Source: Burkholderiales bacterium
Lineage (GTDB): Bacteria; Pseudomonadota; Gammaproteobacteria; Burkholderiales; Burkholderiaceae_C
Direction of reading: 5' to 3'
Length of the DNA: 64,000 bases
NCBI GenBank assembly: GCA_947453625.1
Contig: CANGHK010000005.1
Location: forward strand, 62,001 to 126,000
Made by a program: the position numbers and the translations under genes. Positions 55,445 to 63,652 of this stretch are shown piece by piece; positions within the stretch are counted from its first letter, which is position 1; every line of letters starts with the position of its first letter. The notes below the pieces were generated by a model. The model was not told the origin of the DNA. It ran no database searches and saw nothing but the letters and a program-made list of their open reading frames with translations.

Positions 55445-56881
55445 ATGAACCCCTTGCCCGATGGCCTGATCGTCGTCGCCAAAGCCGAATGCCCGACCTG
55501 CACCCTGGTCGAGCCGCTGCTGCGCGAGCTGGCGCAGGGCGGATTGCCGTTGACGGTCTATGTGCAGGACGACCCGGCCTATGGCGCCGGCCTGCCCGGG
55601 CAGGTGCTCGACGCCACGCTGGAACAGTCGTTCCGCCTCGGCATCGAGATCGTGCCGACGCTGATACGCGTCGTCGCGGGCCGCGAGGTGGCGCGCACCT
55701 ATGGCTGGCACCGCGGCGACTGGCAGCAGGTCAGCGGCCTGCCCGGCCTGGGTGCGGCGCTGCCCGAGCTGCGCCCCGGCTGCGGCTCCAAGACGCTGGA
55801 GCCCGGCATCGCCGAGGACTTGATCGTGCGCTTCGGCGACACCGGCCTGAGCGCCCGCCAGGTGGCGCTGGGTGACGCCGAGGACGCGATCGAAGCCTGT
55901 TTCGACCGCGGCTGGACCGACGGCCTGCCGGTGGTTCCGCCCACGCCGGCCCGCGTGCTGCGCATGCTGCAGGGCACGACGCGCGCCCCCGGCGAGGTGC
56001 TGGGCATGGTGCCGCCCGACTTGTCGCCCTGCACGGTGGAGAAGGTGGCGATCAACGCGGTGATGGCCGGCTGCAAGCCCGAATACCTGCCGGTCGTGCT
56101 GGCGGCGGTGGAGGCCGCGCTGATCGACGAGTTCGGCATGCATGGCATCCTGTGCACGACGATGTTCGCCGGCCCGCTGGTGATCGTCAACGGCCCGCTG
56201 GCTCGCCGGGTGGGCATCAACTCGGGCGTCAACGCGCTGGGCCAGGGCCACCGCGCCAATGCCAGCATAGGCCGCGCGCTGCAGCTGGTGATACGCAACG
56301 TCGGCGGCGGCCGGCCCGGCGAGGTCGACCGCGCCACGCTGGGCACGCCCGGCAAATACACCTTCTGCTTCGCCGAGGCCGAGGATTCGGTCTGGGAGCC
56401 GCTCTCGGTCGAGCGCGGCTTCCCGCGCGAGGCTTCGACCGTCACCTTGTTTGCCGGCGAAGGCGTGCAGGGCGTGGTCGACCAGAAATCGCGCACGCCC
56501 GAGTCGCTGGCGCGCAGCTTCGCGCTCTGCCTGCGCGCGGTCGACCATCCCAAGCTGGCGATGGCCGGCGACGCGCTGCTGGTGGTCTCGCCCGACCACT
56601 GCCGTGTCTTCATCGAGGCCGGCTGGTCCAAAGCAAGGCTGCTGGCCGAGTTGACTGAACTGCTGTTGCTGCCGGGCGACGAGATGGTGGTCGGCGCCGG
56701 CGGTATCGCCGAGGGCTTGCCGGCCTCGCTGGCCGGCAAGCCCTGCCCCAAGTTCCGCCCCGGCGGCCTGCTGATCGTTCGTGCCGGCGGCGGCGCCGGC
56801 TTGTTTTCGGCCATCATCGCCGGCTGGGCCGCGTCCGGTCCGGTCGGCTCCATCCCTGTCACGAAGGAAATCACCGCATGA
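55445..56881 (+). CDS. Two-domain partner of the UGSC selenoprotein: thioredoxin-like CxxC domain plus conserved C-terminal domain
   Basis: 478 residues. Residues 1-115 are a thioredoxin/glutaredoxin-like domain with redox motif C16-P-T-C19 ('VVAKAECPTCTLVEPLLREL') and cis-Pro region 'GIEIVPTLIRV'. Residues about 125-478 form a conserved domain: 'RGWTDGLPVVPPTPARVLRML', 'TVEKVAINAVMAGCKPEYLPVVLAAVEAAL', 'ILCTTMFAGPLVIVNGPLARRVGINSGVNALGQGHRANASIGRALQL'. To my knowledge this domain often travels with UGSC-type proteins, but its reaction is undefined. The stop overlaps the selenoprotein start (ATGA), so the two are made together; the CxxC domain is a plausible electron partner of the selenocysteine. 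Inference. Confidence 0.8.
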   Translation: MNPLPDGLIVVAKAECPTCTLVEPLLRELAQGGLPLTVYVQDDPAYGAGLPGQVLDATLEQSFRLGIEIVPTLIRVVAGREVARTYGWHRGDWQQVSGLPGLGAALPELRPGCGSKTLEPGIAEDLIVRFGDTGLSARQVALGDAEDAIEACFDRGWTDGLPVVPPTPARVLRMLQGTTRAPGEVLGMVPPDLSPCTVEKVAINAVMAGCKPEYLPVVLAAVEAALIDEFGMHGILCTTMFAGPLVIVNGPLARRVGINSGVNALGQGHRANASIGRALQLVIRNVGGGRPGEVDRATLGTPGKYTFCFAEAEDSVWEPLSVERGFPREASTVTLFAGEGVQGVVDQKSRTPESLARSFALCLRAVDHPKLAMAGDALLVVSPDHCRVFIEAGWSKARLLAELTELLLLPGDEMVVGAGGIAEGLPASLAGKPCPKFRPGGLLIVRAGGGAGLFSAIIAGWAASGPVGSIPVTKEITA

Positions 56882-57432
56882 ATCCCTCACTGGTTCTGCT
56901 CGACCCGACCTCGGAGCGATCGCCCGTGGCCCGGGCGCTGGCCGCGCGGCCGGCTTCGCTCGACGGCCTGGCCGGCATGGCGGTCGCCGTGCTCGACATC
57001 TCGAAGGCGCGCGGCAACGTATTCCTCGACCGGCTGGCCGAGTTGCTGAGCGCCCGCGGCCTGCGCGTCAACCGCTACCGCAAGCCCACGTTCACCCGGC
57101 CCGCGCCGACCGCGCTGCGCCAGCAGATCGCGGCCGAAAACCAGCTCGTCATCGAAGGCCTGGCTGACTGAGGGTCCTGCACGTCGTGCTGTATGCATGA
57201 CATCGCGGATCTGGAGTCACGGGGTCTTCCGGGGGTGGGGGTTGCATCGACCGAGTTTGTGCAGGCTGCGGCCATGCAGGCCAAGTCGCTGGGTTTCGAT
57301 CCGGCGATGGTCTTCGTCGCCCATCCGATCCAGGACCGCAGCGATGACGAACTGCGGGCGCTGGCCGATGCTGCCTTGCCCGCCATCCTGCAGCGGCTGG
57401 TGGCCGCCGCGCCGCAACCGCCTGCCGCCTGA
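56878..57432 (+). CDS. UGSC-motif selenoprotein (selenocysteine at residue 98, in-frame TGA 57169-57171)
   Basis: Starts at ATG 56878, overlapping the upstream stop. After 97 codons comes TGA, read here as selenocysteine; the frame continues 'GSCTSCCMHDIADLESRGLPGV' in pattern and ends at TGA 57432, giving 184 residues. The motif U-G-S-C followed by C-x-x (T-S-C-C) is that of the UGSC selenoprotein group, in which Cys homologues have C-G-S-C. Support for recoding: coding-quality sequence and codon bias continue past the TGA ('GVASTEFVQAAAMQAKSLGFDPAMVFVAHPIQDRS'), and selA, selB and selC follow at once. Probably a thiol/selenol redox enzyme; substrate unknown. Automated annotation would stop at residue 97. 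Confidence 0.92.
57169..57193 (+). promoter_or_regulatory. Selenocysteine UGA codon and candidate bacterial SECIS hairpin
   Basis: TGA at 57169-57171 is followed 7 bases later by a small perfect hairpin, gcac-gtc-gtgc (57179-57189), whose loop contains a G, as required for SelB recognition in known bacterial SECIS elements. Weak extra pairs (57175 with 57193, 57177 with 57191) could extend it. Bacterial SECIS lies inside the coding region just after the UGA, which fits. The exact structure needs thermodynamic folding and comparison with homologues. Confidence 0.5.
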
Positions 57433-57450
57433 GCGCATCGGCGCCCGTCC

Positions 57451-58893
57451 GTGGCGCTGACGCCCGGGTCCGTGCCCGATTCAGTGCCCGAGTCGGCACC
57501 CAAACGGTCGCGCCTGCCGGCGGTCGACCGGGTGCTGGCCTGGCCTGGGCTGGCCGACAGCCTCGCCGCGCAGGGCAGGGCGCTGGTGCTGCAGGCGGTG
57601 CGGGCCGAGCTGGCCGCGCGGCGGGCCGGCGGCGAAAGCCCTGCCGACGCCGCGCTGCTGGCCGGCATCACGGCCCGGGTGGCCGCGCTGGCCCAGCCGC
57701 ATCTGCGCCGGGTCTTCAACCTGACCGGCACGGTGCTGCACACCAACCTGGGCCGGGCGCCGCTGCCGGCGCAGGCGCTGGCGGCGATCGCCGAGGTGGC
57801 TTTGGGCGCGGCCAACCTCGAATACGACCTGGTCGCCGGCCAGCGCGGCGACCGTGATGACGCCGTCGAGGGCTTGCTGTGCGGCTTGACCGGCGGCGCG
57901 GCCGCCACCGTGGTCAACAACACCGCGGCCGCGCTGATGCTGGTGCTGGCCACGCTGGCCGGCCGGCGCGGTCGGCGCGAGGTGATCGTCTCGCGCGGCG
58001 AACTGATCGAGATCGGCGGCGCTTTCCGCCTGCCCGACATCATGCGGGCGGCCGGCTGCACGCTGCGCGAGGTGGGCACGACCAACCGCACCCACCTGCA
58101 AGACCATGCGCAGGCAATCGGCGCGCGCACCGCGATGCTGCTGAAGGTGCACACCAGCAACTTCCGGATCGAGGGCTTCAGCGCGGCCGCCGACGAGGCC
58201 GAGCTCGGCGCGCTGTGCCGCCAGCATGGCCTGCCCTTCGTGATCGACCTGGGCAGCGGCGCGCTGATCGACCTGGCGCGGCTGGGCCTGCCGCACGAGC
58301 CCACGCCGGCCGAGGCGCTGGCCGCGGGCGCCGACCTGGTGCTGTTCTCGGGCGACAAGCTGCTGGGCGGGCCGCAGGCCGGCATCGTGGTCGGCCGTGC
58401 CGACCTGGTGGCCCAGCTCAAGCAAAACCCGTTCAAGCGCGCGCTGCGCTGCGACAAGCTGACACTGGCGGCGCTGGAGGCGGTGCTGCGGCTGTACGGC
58501 GACCCGGACCGGTTGGTGGCGCAACTGCCCACGCTGCGCCTGCTGGCCCGGCCCGGCGCCGAGATCGCCGCGCTGGCGCAGCGCCTGGCGCCGCTGCTGG
58601 CGGGCGCGCTGGGGGCGCTGGCGCAAGTCGACGTCTGGCCGGTGATGAGCCAGATCGGCAGCGGCGCGATGCCGGTCGGCCGCCTGCCCAGCCACGCCCT
58701 GCGCCTGACGCCGCCCGGCGCCAAGCGCGCTTCGGGCCGGGCGCTGGACGCGCTGGCGGCCAGGCTGCGCGCGCTGCCGGTGCCGGTGATAGGCCGCATC
58801 GCCGACGGCGCGCTGCTGCTCGACCTGCGCTGCCTGGAGGACGAGTCAGGCTTTGCCGCGCTGTTCGCGGGGCCCGCCGCGGCCGCGCCATGA
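57451..58893 (+). CDS. selA: L-seryl-tRNA(Sec) selenium transferase
   Basis: About 480 residues; GTG start at 57451, 18 bp after the selenoprotein (the start could be slightly downstream; no clear ribosome-binding site). Converts Ser-tRNA(Sec) to Sec-tRNA(Sec) with selenophosphate, using PLP. The PLP lysine is K303 in '[18 protein letters not shown]'. Other hallmarks: '[19 protein letters not shown]', '[12 protein letters not shown]', '[14 protein letters not shown]', '[10 protein letters not shown]'. Overlaps selB through ATGA. Confident. Confidence 0.97.
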   Translation: MALTPGSVPDSVPESAPKRSRLPAVDRVLAWPGLADSLAAQGRALVLQAVRAELAARRAGGESPADAALLAGITARVAALAQPHLRRVFNLTGTVLHTNLGRAPLPAQALAAIAEVALGAANLEYDLVAGQRGDRDDAVEGLLCGLTGGAAATVVNNTAAALMLVLATLAGRRGRREVIVSRGELIEIGGAFRLPDIMRAAGCTLREVGTTNRTHLQDHAQAIGARTAMLLKVHTSNFRIEGFSAAADEAELGALCRQHGLPFVIDLGSGALIDLARLGLPHEPTPAEALAAGADLVLFSGDKLLGGPQAGIVVGRADLVAQLKQNPFKRALRCDKLTLAALEAVLRLYGDPDRLVAQLPTLRLLARPGAEIAALAQRLAPLLAGALGALAQVDVWPVMSQIGSGAMPVGRLPSHALRLTPPGAKRASGRALDALAARLRALPVPVIGRIADGALLLDLRCLEDESGFAALFAGPAAAAP

Positions 58894-60806
58894 TCATCGC
58901 CACCGCCGGCCATGTCGACCATGGCAAGACCACGCTGGTGCGGGCGCTGACGGGGGTCGACACCGATCGCCTGGACGAGGAAAAGCGCCGCGGCATGACC
59001 ATAGACCTCGGCTTTGCCTACAGCGGTCCGTTGGGTTTCGTCGACGTCCCCGGCCATGAGCGTTTCGTTCGCAACATGCTGGCCGGGGTGGCCGGCATCG
59101 ACCTGGCGCTGCTGGTGGTGGCCGCCGACGACGGGCCCATGCCGCAGACGCTGGAGCACCTGGCCATCCTGGCGCTGCTGGGCGTGCCGAGGCTGGTGGT
59201 GGCCCTGAGCAAGATCGACCGCGTGCCGCCCGACCGCGCGGCCGAGGCCGGGCGTGAAGTCGCCGCGCTGCTGGCCGACGGGCCTTACGCGGGTGCGCCG
59301 CTGTTCCCTGTGGCGGCCAGCGTCGGCACCGGCCTGCCGGCGCTGCGCCAGCACCTGGATGCGGCCGCGCAGGCGCTGGCGGCGCGCCCCGCCGCCGGGC
59401 AGTTCAGGATGGCCATAGACCGCAGCTTCACGCTGGCCGGGGCCGGCCGCATCGTCACCGGCGTGGTGCTGGCGGGCCGGGTGCAGGTGGGCGACGCGGT
59501 GCTGCTGTCGCCGGCCGGCGTGCCCGCCCGGGTGCGCGGCCTGCAGGCGCAGAACCAGCCGGCCGAGTCGGCCCAGGCCGGCCAGCGCTGCGCCTTGAAC
59601 CTGGCCGGCCCGGAGCTCAAGCGCGCCGAGCCGCAGCGCGGCGACTGGGTGGTCGCCGCGGCCGCGCATGCGCCCAGCGACCGGCTCGATGTGCAGCTGA
59701 CCGTGCTGGCCAGTGCACCCGGCCCGCTGCCCCAGCGCAGCGCGCTGCAACTCCACCTGGGCGCGGCGGCGCTGAACGCCCGGGTGGCCGGGTTGGACCT
59801 GTCAGGGGGGGCCGCGCTGGCGCCGGGCAGCGTCGGCCTGGCCCAATTGCTGCTGGACCGGCCGGTGTCCGCGGTCCATGGCGACCGGTTCATCCTGCGC
59901 GACCCCGCGGCCAACCGCACCCTGGCCGGCGGCTGGGTGGTCGACCCCTTCGGCCCGGCGCGCGGCCGGTCGCGGCCGGTCCGGCTGGCGCAGCTGGCGG
60001 CGCTGGCCCGGCCCGACCCGGCGCAGGCACTGGCCGACTTGCTGGCGCAATCGTCCGACGGCGTCGACCTGGCGCGGTTCGCGCGCGGGCGCAACCTGCG
60101 GCCCGACGAGGCCGAGCCGCTGCACCAGGCGCTGGCGCTGCGGCCGGTGGCCGGCGACAGCGGGCCGCTGGGTCTGGCCGAAGTGCATTGGCAGGACTGG
60201 CGCGCGCGCGTGCTGGCGGCGCTGGACCGCTGGCATGCCGAGCAACCCGACAGCCTGGGGCCGCATGCGCCGGCGCTGCGCCTGGCGCTGGGCTTGACCG
60301 CGGGTCAGCCGGCCAGCCAGGCGCCTGCCAGGGCGGTGCTGCAAGCCATGCTGGCCGCGCTGGTCGACGAGGGATTGCTGGCGCGCGACGGCCTGCGCCA
60401 CCGTCGCGCGGCGCACCGTGCGGCCCTGGCCGAGGCCGACCGCGCGCTGCTGGACCGGGTGAACGCGCTGCTGCAACCGGCCGGCCTGCGCCCGCCCATC
60501 GTCGGTGAACTGGCCACCCAGCTCGGCCTGCCGCTGCCGCTGCTGGTCGATTTTCTCGGCCGTATGGCCGGCCGCGGCCTGCTGGTGCGGGTCGCACCCA
60601 ACCGCTTCTACCTGCCCGAGGGCGTGGCCGCTCTGGTGGCCCAGGCCCTGGCGCTGGCGGCCGAGAGCGACGACGGCAGCCTGGACGCCGCCGGCTACCG
60701 CGACCGCACCGGCATAGGCCGCAACCTGACGGTGCAGGTGCTCGAATTCCTCGACCGCGAAGGCCTTACCCGCTTCGACGGTGTGCGGCATCGCCCCGCG
60801 TGCTAA
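58890..60806 (+). CDS. selB: Selenocysteine-specific elongation factor
   Basis: 638 residues from ATG 58890. GTPase domain: G1 '[10 protein letters not shown]', switch region '[15 protein letters not shown]', G3 'DVPGHERF', G4 'SKID'. EF-Tu-like domains II and III follow (about 175-340), then four winged-helix domains at the C-terminus that bind the SECIS RNA (last: '[33 protein letters not shown]'). Delivers Sec-tRNA(Sec) to UGA. The stop lies 14 bp before selC. Confident. Confidence 0.98.
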   Translation: MIIATAGHVDHGKTTLVRALTGVDTDRLDEEKRRGMTIDLGFAYSGPLGFVDVPGHERFVRNMLAGVAGIDLALLVVAADDGPMPQTLEHLAILALLGVPRLVVALSKIDRVPPDRAAEAGREVAALLADGPYAGAPLFPVAASVGTGLPALRQHLDAAAQALAARPAAGQFRMAIDRSFTLAGAGRIVTGVVLAGRVQVGDAVLLSPAGVPARVRGLQAQNQPAESAQAGQRCALNLAGPELKRAEPQRGDWVVAAAAHAPSDRLDVQLTVLASAPGPLPQRSALQLHLGAAALNARVAGLDLSGGAALAPGSVGLAQLLLDRPVSAVHGDRFILRDPAANRTLAGGWVVDPFGPARGRSRPVRLAQLAALARPDPAQALADLLAQSSDGVDLARFARGRNLRPDEAEPLHQALALRPVAGDSGPLGLAEVHWQDWRARVLAALDRWHAEQPDSLGPHAPALRLALGLTAGQPASQAPARAVLQAMLAALVDEGLLARDGLRHRRAAHRAALAEADRALLDRVNALLQPAGLRPPIVGELATQLGLPLPLLVDFLGRMAGRGLLVRVAPNRFYLPEGVAALVAQALALAAESDDGSLDAAGYRDRTGIGRNLTVQVLEFLDREGLTRFDGVRHRPAC

Positions 60807-60820
60807 GGTGCCGTCGCCCT

Positions 60821-60916
60821 GGAAGGGCAGCGTTTCCCGGTGGAGCGCCCGGCCTTCAAAGCCGGTGAGACGCGCCCAGCGTGTCGGGTGGGTTCGACTC
60901 CCACGCCCTTCCGCCA
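60821..60916 (+). tRNA. selC: tRNA-Sec (anticodon UCA), CCA encoded
   Basis: 96 nt. 8-bp acceptor stem GGAAGGGC (60821-60828) with GCCCTTCC (60905-60912), then G and encoded CCA (60914-60916). D stem of 6 bp with G-U pairs (60831-60836 with 60842-60847). Anticodon stem ccggc/gccgg (60849-60853, 60861-60865), loop CTTCAAA, anticodon TCA at 60856-60858. Long variable arm with a 7-bp stem (60869-60875 with 60879-60885). T stem gtggg/cccac (60888-60892, 60900-60904). The 8+5 acceptor/T-stem and the UCA anticodon are diagnostic of bacterial tRNA-Sec. Confidence 0.98.
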
Positions 60917-60950
60917 GCCCACGATCCCAAAAACCGTCAGGAGACAAGCC

Positions 60951-62117
60951 ATGACCTCCCCCACTACTGCCGCATCCCTCCCCCGCAGCGGGCTGCAGCT
61001 GCGCACGCTGATCACCGCCAGCGGCGAACTCGAGCTGTCGCTGGCCGACGTTGCCGTGCCCATGCCCGGGCCCGACGAGGTGCTGATCGAGGTCCAGGCC
61101 ACGCCGATCAACCCGTCCGACATCGGCCTGCTGTTCGGCGCCGCCGACATGGCCAGCGCCAAGCTGTCGGGCAGCGCCAGCCACCCGGTGATCACCGCGG
61201 CCGTGCCCGAGCGGGGGATGAAGGCGATGGCCGGGCGGCTCGGCCAGCCGCTGGCGGCAGGCAACGAGGGCGCGGGTCGGGTGATCGCGGCGGGCTCGTC
61301 GCCGGCCGCCCAGGCCTTGCTGGGCAAGACGGTGGCGGTGATCGGCGGTGCGATGTATGCGCAATACCGCTGCATGCCGGCCGACCAGTGCCTGCTGCTG
61401 CCCGAGGGCGCGAGCGCGGCCGACGGCGCGTCCTGTTTCGTCAACCCGCTGACCTCGCTGGGCATGGTCGAGACGATGCGTCGCGAGGGCCACAAGGCGC
61501 TGGTGCACACCGCGGCCGCGTCCAACCTGGGCCAGATGCTGAACAAGATCTGCCAGAAGGACGGTGTCGCGCTGGTCAACATCGTGCGCAAGCCCGAGCA
61601 GGCGGCGCTGCTGCGCGGCCTGGGCGCGACTTACGTCTGCGACCAGTCGCAGCCCAGCTTCCTGGAGGACCTGACCCAGGCCCTGGTCGAGACCGGCGCC
61701 ACGCTGGCCTTCGACGCCACCGGCGGCGGCACGCTGGCCGGGCAGATCCTGTCGTGCATGGAGGTGGCGCTGAACCGCACCGCCAAGGAATACAGCCGCT
61801 ACGGCTCGCCCATCCACAAGCAGGTCTACCTCTACGGCAGCCTGGACATGCGGCCGACCGAGATCACGCGCAACTTCGGCATGGCCTGGGGCGTGGGCGG
61901 CTGGCTGCTGTTCCCCTTCCTGCACAAGGTCGGCCCGGCGGCCACGGCGGCGCTCAAGCAGCGCGTCGCGGCTGAGTTGAAGACTACCTTCGCCAGCCAC
62001 TACACCCGCGAGGTGTCGCTGGCCGAGGCGCTGCAGCCCGAGGTGATTGCGCTCTACGGCGCGCGCGCCACCGGCACCAAGGTGTTGATCAACCCGAGCA
62101 AGGGGCTGGCGGCGTAG
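60951..62117 (+). CDS. MDR-superfamily zinc-type alcohol dehydrogenase-like / quinone reductase-like oxidoreductase
   Basis: 388 residues from ATG 60951, with AGGAGA at about 60939-60944. GroES-like N-terminus ('VAVPMPGPDEVLIEVQATPINPSDIGLLFGAAD', 'PLAAGNEGAGRVIAAGSS') and a Rossmann domain ('LVHTAAASNLGQMLNKICQKDGVALVNIVRKPEQAALLRGLGATYV'). The catalytic-zinc Cys/His set of true alcohol dehydrogenases is missing, as in quinone/enoyl reductases. It lies 34 bp after selC and might share its transcript, though no functional link to selenium is evident. Confidence 0.87.
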   Translation: MTSPTTAASLPRSGLQLRTLITASGELELSLADVAVPMPGPDEVLIEVQATPINPSDIGLLFGAADMASAKLSGSASHPVITAAVPERGMKAMAGRLGQPLAAGNEGAGRVIAAGSSPAAQALLGKTVAVIGGAMYAQYRCMPADQCLLLPEGASAADGASCFVNPLTSLGMVETMRREGHKALVHTAAASNLGQMLNKICQKDGVALVNIVRKPEQAALLRGLGATYVCDQSQPSFLEDLTQALVETGATLAFDATGGGTLAGQILSCMEVALNRTAKEYSRYGSPIHKQVYLYGSLDMRPTEITRNFGMAWGVGGWLLFPFLHKVGPAATAALKQRVAAELKTTFASHYTREVSLAEALQPEVIALYGARATGTKVLINPSKGLAA

Positions 62118-62141
62118 TCGGCCGCTCAGCCTGAATTCATG

Positions 62142-62276
62142 GGGTCAGGTCTTGCCTTTTGCCTCTTGAGAAACCAACGCCGGGCCGTCCCAAGTGTTTC
62201 TCCTCCCCCTCGGGGGGCGGGCGCCGCAAGGCGGCGGCCTTGGGGGCGCTCCAAGGCAAAAGGCAAGACCTGACCC
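62142..62276. mobile_element. MITE/REP-like element with 23-bp perfect terminal inverted repeats
   Basis: Left arm 62142-62164 and right arm 62254-62276 are exact reverse complements over 23 bp; the arm begins gggtcaggtcttgcc. The 89-bp interior is GC-rich with further self-pairing (cggggggcgggcgcc...). It sits in the intergenic space between two convergent genes and could serve as a bidirectional terminator. I recall similar 'gggtcaggtcttgcctttt' sequences dispersed in related genomes, usually as REP-like repeats; not verified. Confidence 0.8.
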
Positions 62277-62283
62277 TATTCCC

Positions 62284-63132
62284 CTAGTCCAGGCAGGTGG
62301 CTGCCAGGCACAGGTCGTCCCAGGCCCTGGCCTTGTCGGCGGGCTGGCGCAACAGGTAGGCCGGGTGGTAGGTGACGACCAGCGGCACGCCTCGCCAGTC
62401 GTGCAGGCGGCCGCGCAGCTTGCCTATCGGCTCGTCGCTGCCCAGCAGCGACTGCACCGCGAAACGCCCCATCGCCAGGATCACGCGCGGCTGCACCAGC
62501 GCGAGCTGGCGTTCCAGGAACGGCTGGCAGCTGGCGCGTTCGGCCGCCGTCGGGTTGCGGTTGCGCGGCGGCCGGCATTTCAGCGCGTTGGCGATGTAGA
62601 CCTGGCGCGCCGGATCGGCGGGTTCGGTGGGTTCGGTGGCGTCCCGGCTCAGGCCCAGCGCCCGCAGCATGCGGTCGAGCAACTGGCCGGATTCGCCGAC
62701 GAAAGGCTCGCCCAGCCCGTCTTCCTGCTCGCCCGGCGCCTCGCCGACGATCATCCAGTGCGCCCTTGGATGGCCGACGCCGAACACGGTTTGCTGCCGG
62801 GTTTCGCACAGGCTGCAGGCCCGGCAGGTCTCGACCGCCGAGCGCAGCGCCGGCCAATCCATCGCCAGCAGTGCCGGGTCGGCGGGCGCGCGGGTGACCG
62901 GCTGCGGGGCCGACGGCGGGGTGGCCGGACTGGCCGCCAGCGTCGGGGGCCGGACGGCTGCGGGCGCCGGCGGAACGGTGGCGGCGGCCCGCTCCGCCTC
63001 GACCGGCGCCGTAGCGGCGGTGACTGCGGTCGCCGTCGCCGCCACGGGCTGCTCGGCCGCCGCCGCGGCCGGCAGCCACAGCCGCAGCCCCATCTCGCGC
63101 AGCATCGCCTGTTGCGGCTCAGACCAGCGCAT
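62284..63132 (-). CDS. Family 4-type uracil-DNA glycosylase
   Basis: About 282 residues from ATG 63132. An Ala/Pro/Thr-rich N-terminal region (about 20-90) is followed by the iron-sulfur UDG core: cluster cysteines in 'CRACSLCETRQQTVFG', active-site motif 'MIVGEAPGEQEDGLGEPFVGESGQLLDRML' (GEAPGxxED), 'ANALKCRPPRNRNPTAAE', and 'VVTYHPAYLLRQP' (HP motif). Excises uracil from DNA. The ATG overlaps the rimI end by 14 bp. The long low-complexity linker is common in Burkholderiales versions. Confidence 0.93.
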   Translation of the reverse strand: MRWSEPQQAMLREMGLRLWLPAAAAAEQPVAATATAVTAATAPVEAERAAATVPPAPAAVRPPTLAASPATPPSAPQPVTRAPADPALLAMDWPALRSAVETCRACSLCETRQQTVFGVGHPRAHWMIVGEAPGEQEDGLGEPFVGESGQLLDRMLRALGLSRDATEPTEPADPARQVYIANALKCRPPRNRNPTAAERASCQPFLERQLALVQPRVILAMGRFAVQSLLGSDEPIGKLRGRLHDWRGVPLVVTYHPAYLLRQPADKARAWDDLCLAATCLD

Positions 63133-63652
63133 GGCGGGCCCCGTCGTCGTCCGTGGTGGTGGGCCGCCAGCGCGGGCCGTCCAGGGCCAGGCGCAGCACC
63201 AGCGCGTCTTCGCGCCGTCCTCCTTCTGCCGGGTAATAGCCGCGTCGGCAGCCGACTTCGGCAAAGCCGAAGTCGCGGTACAGGCCGCGTGCCGGCAGGT
63301 TGCTGGGCCGCACTTCCAGCCACAGCCTCAGGTCGCCACGGCGCAGCGCGTGGTCGACCAGGCCGGCCAGCAGCGCCCGGCCCTGGCCGCTGCGTTTGCG
63401 CGCTGGTGCCACGGTGATGTTGAGCAGGTGGGTTTCCTCGAAGCCCGGCAGCGCAACGAAATAGCCCAGCAGGCTGCCGTCGCCATCGAGCCGCAACTCG
63501 GCGCTGTAACCCGCTGCCAGCGAGTCGATGAAGTTGCCGCGGCTCCAGGGGTGGGGGTAGGCCATCGCCTCGATGGCCAGCACGGCATCCAGGTCGGCCA
63601 CGGTCATCGCGCGGTGCCAGGGTTCGGGTCGTGGGCGCAACACTGCGTTCAC
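63119..63652 (-). CDS. rimI: Ribosomal protein bS18 N-alanine acetyltransferase
   Basis: 177 residues from ATG 63652, overlapping the tsaB stop (ATGA). GNAT fold: 'MTVADLDAVLAIEAMAYPHPWSRGNFIDSLAAGY' (the HPW motif is typical of RimI), acetyl-CoA loop 'ITVAPARKRSGQGRALL' and 'LEVRPSNLPARGLYRDFGFAEVGCRRGYYP'. Confidence comes from these motifs and the tsaB-rimI linkage. Confidence 0.92.
   Translation of the reverse strand: MNAVLRPRPEPWHRAMTVADLDAVLAIEAMAYPHPWSRGNFIDSLAAGYSAELRLDGDGSLLGYFVALPGFEETHLLNITVAPARKRSGQGRALLAGLVDHALRRGDLRLWLEVRPSNLPARGLYRDFGFAEVGCRRGYYPAEGGRREDALVLRLALDGPRWRPTTTDDDGARHALV

Noticed and set aside
57169..57171. Reading the TGA as a true stop, giving a 97-residue protein and a separate 79-residue ORF
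   Set aside because: Same phase on both sides, U-G-S-C motif exactly at the TGA, and selA/selB/selC directly downstream make recoding much more likely.
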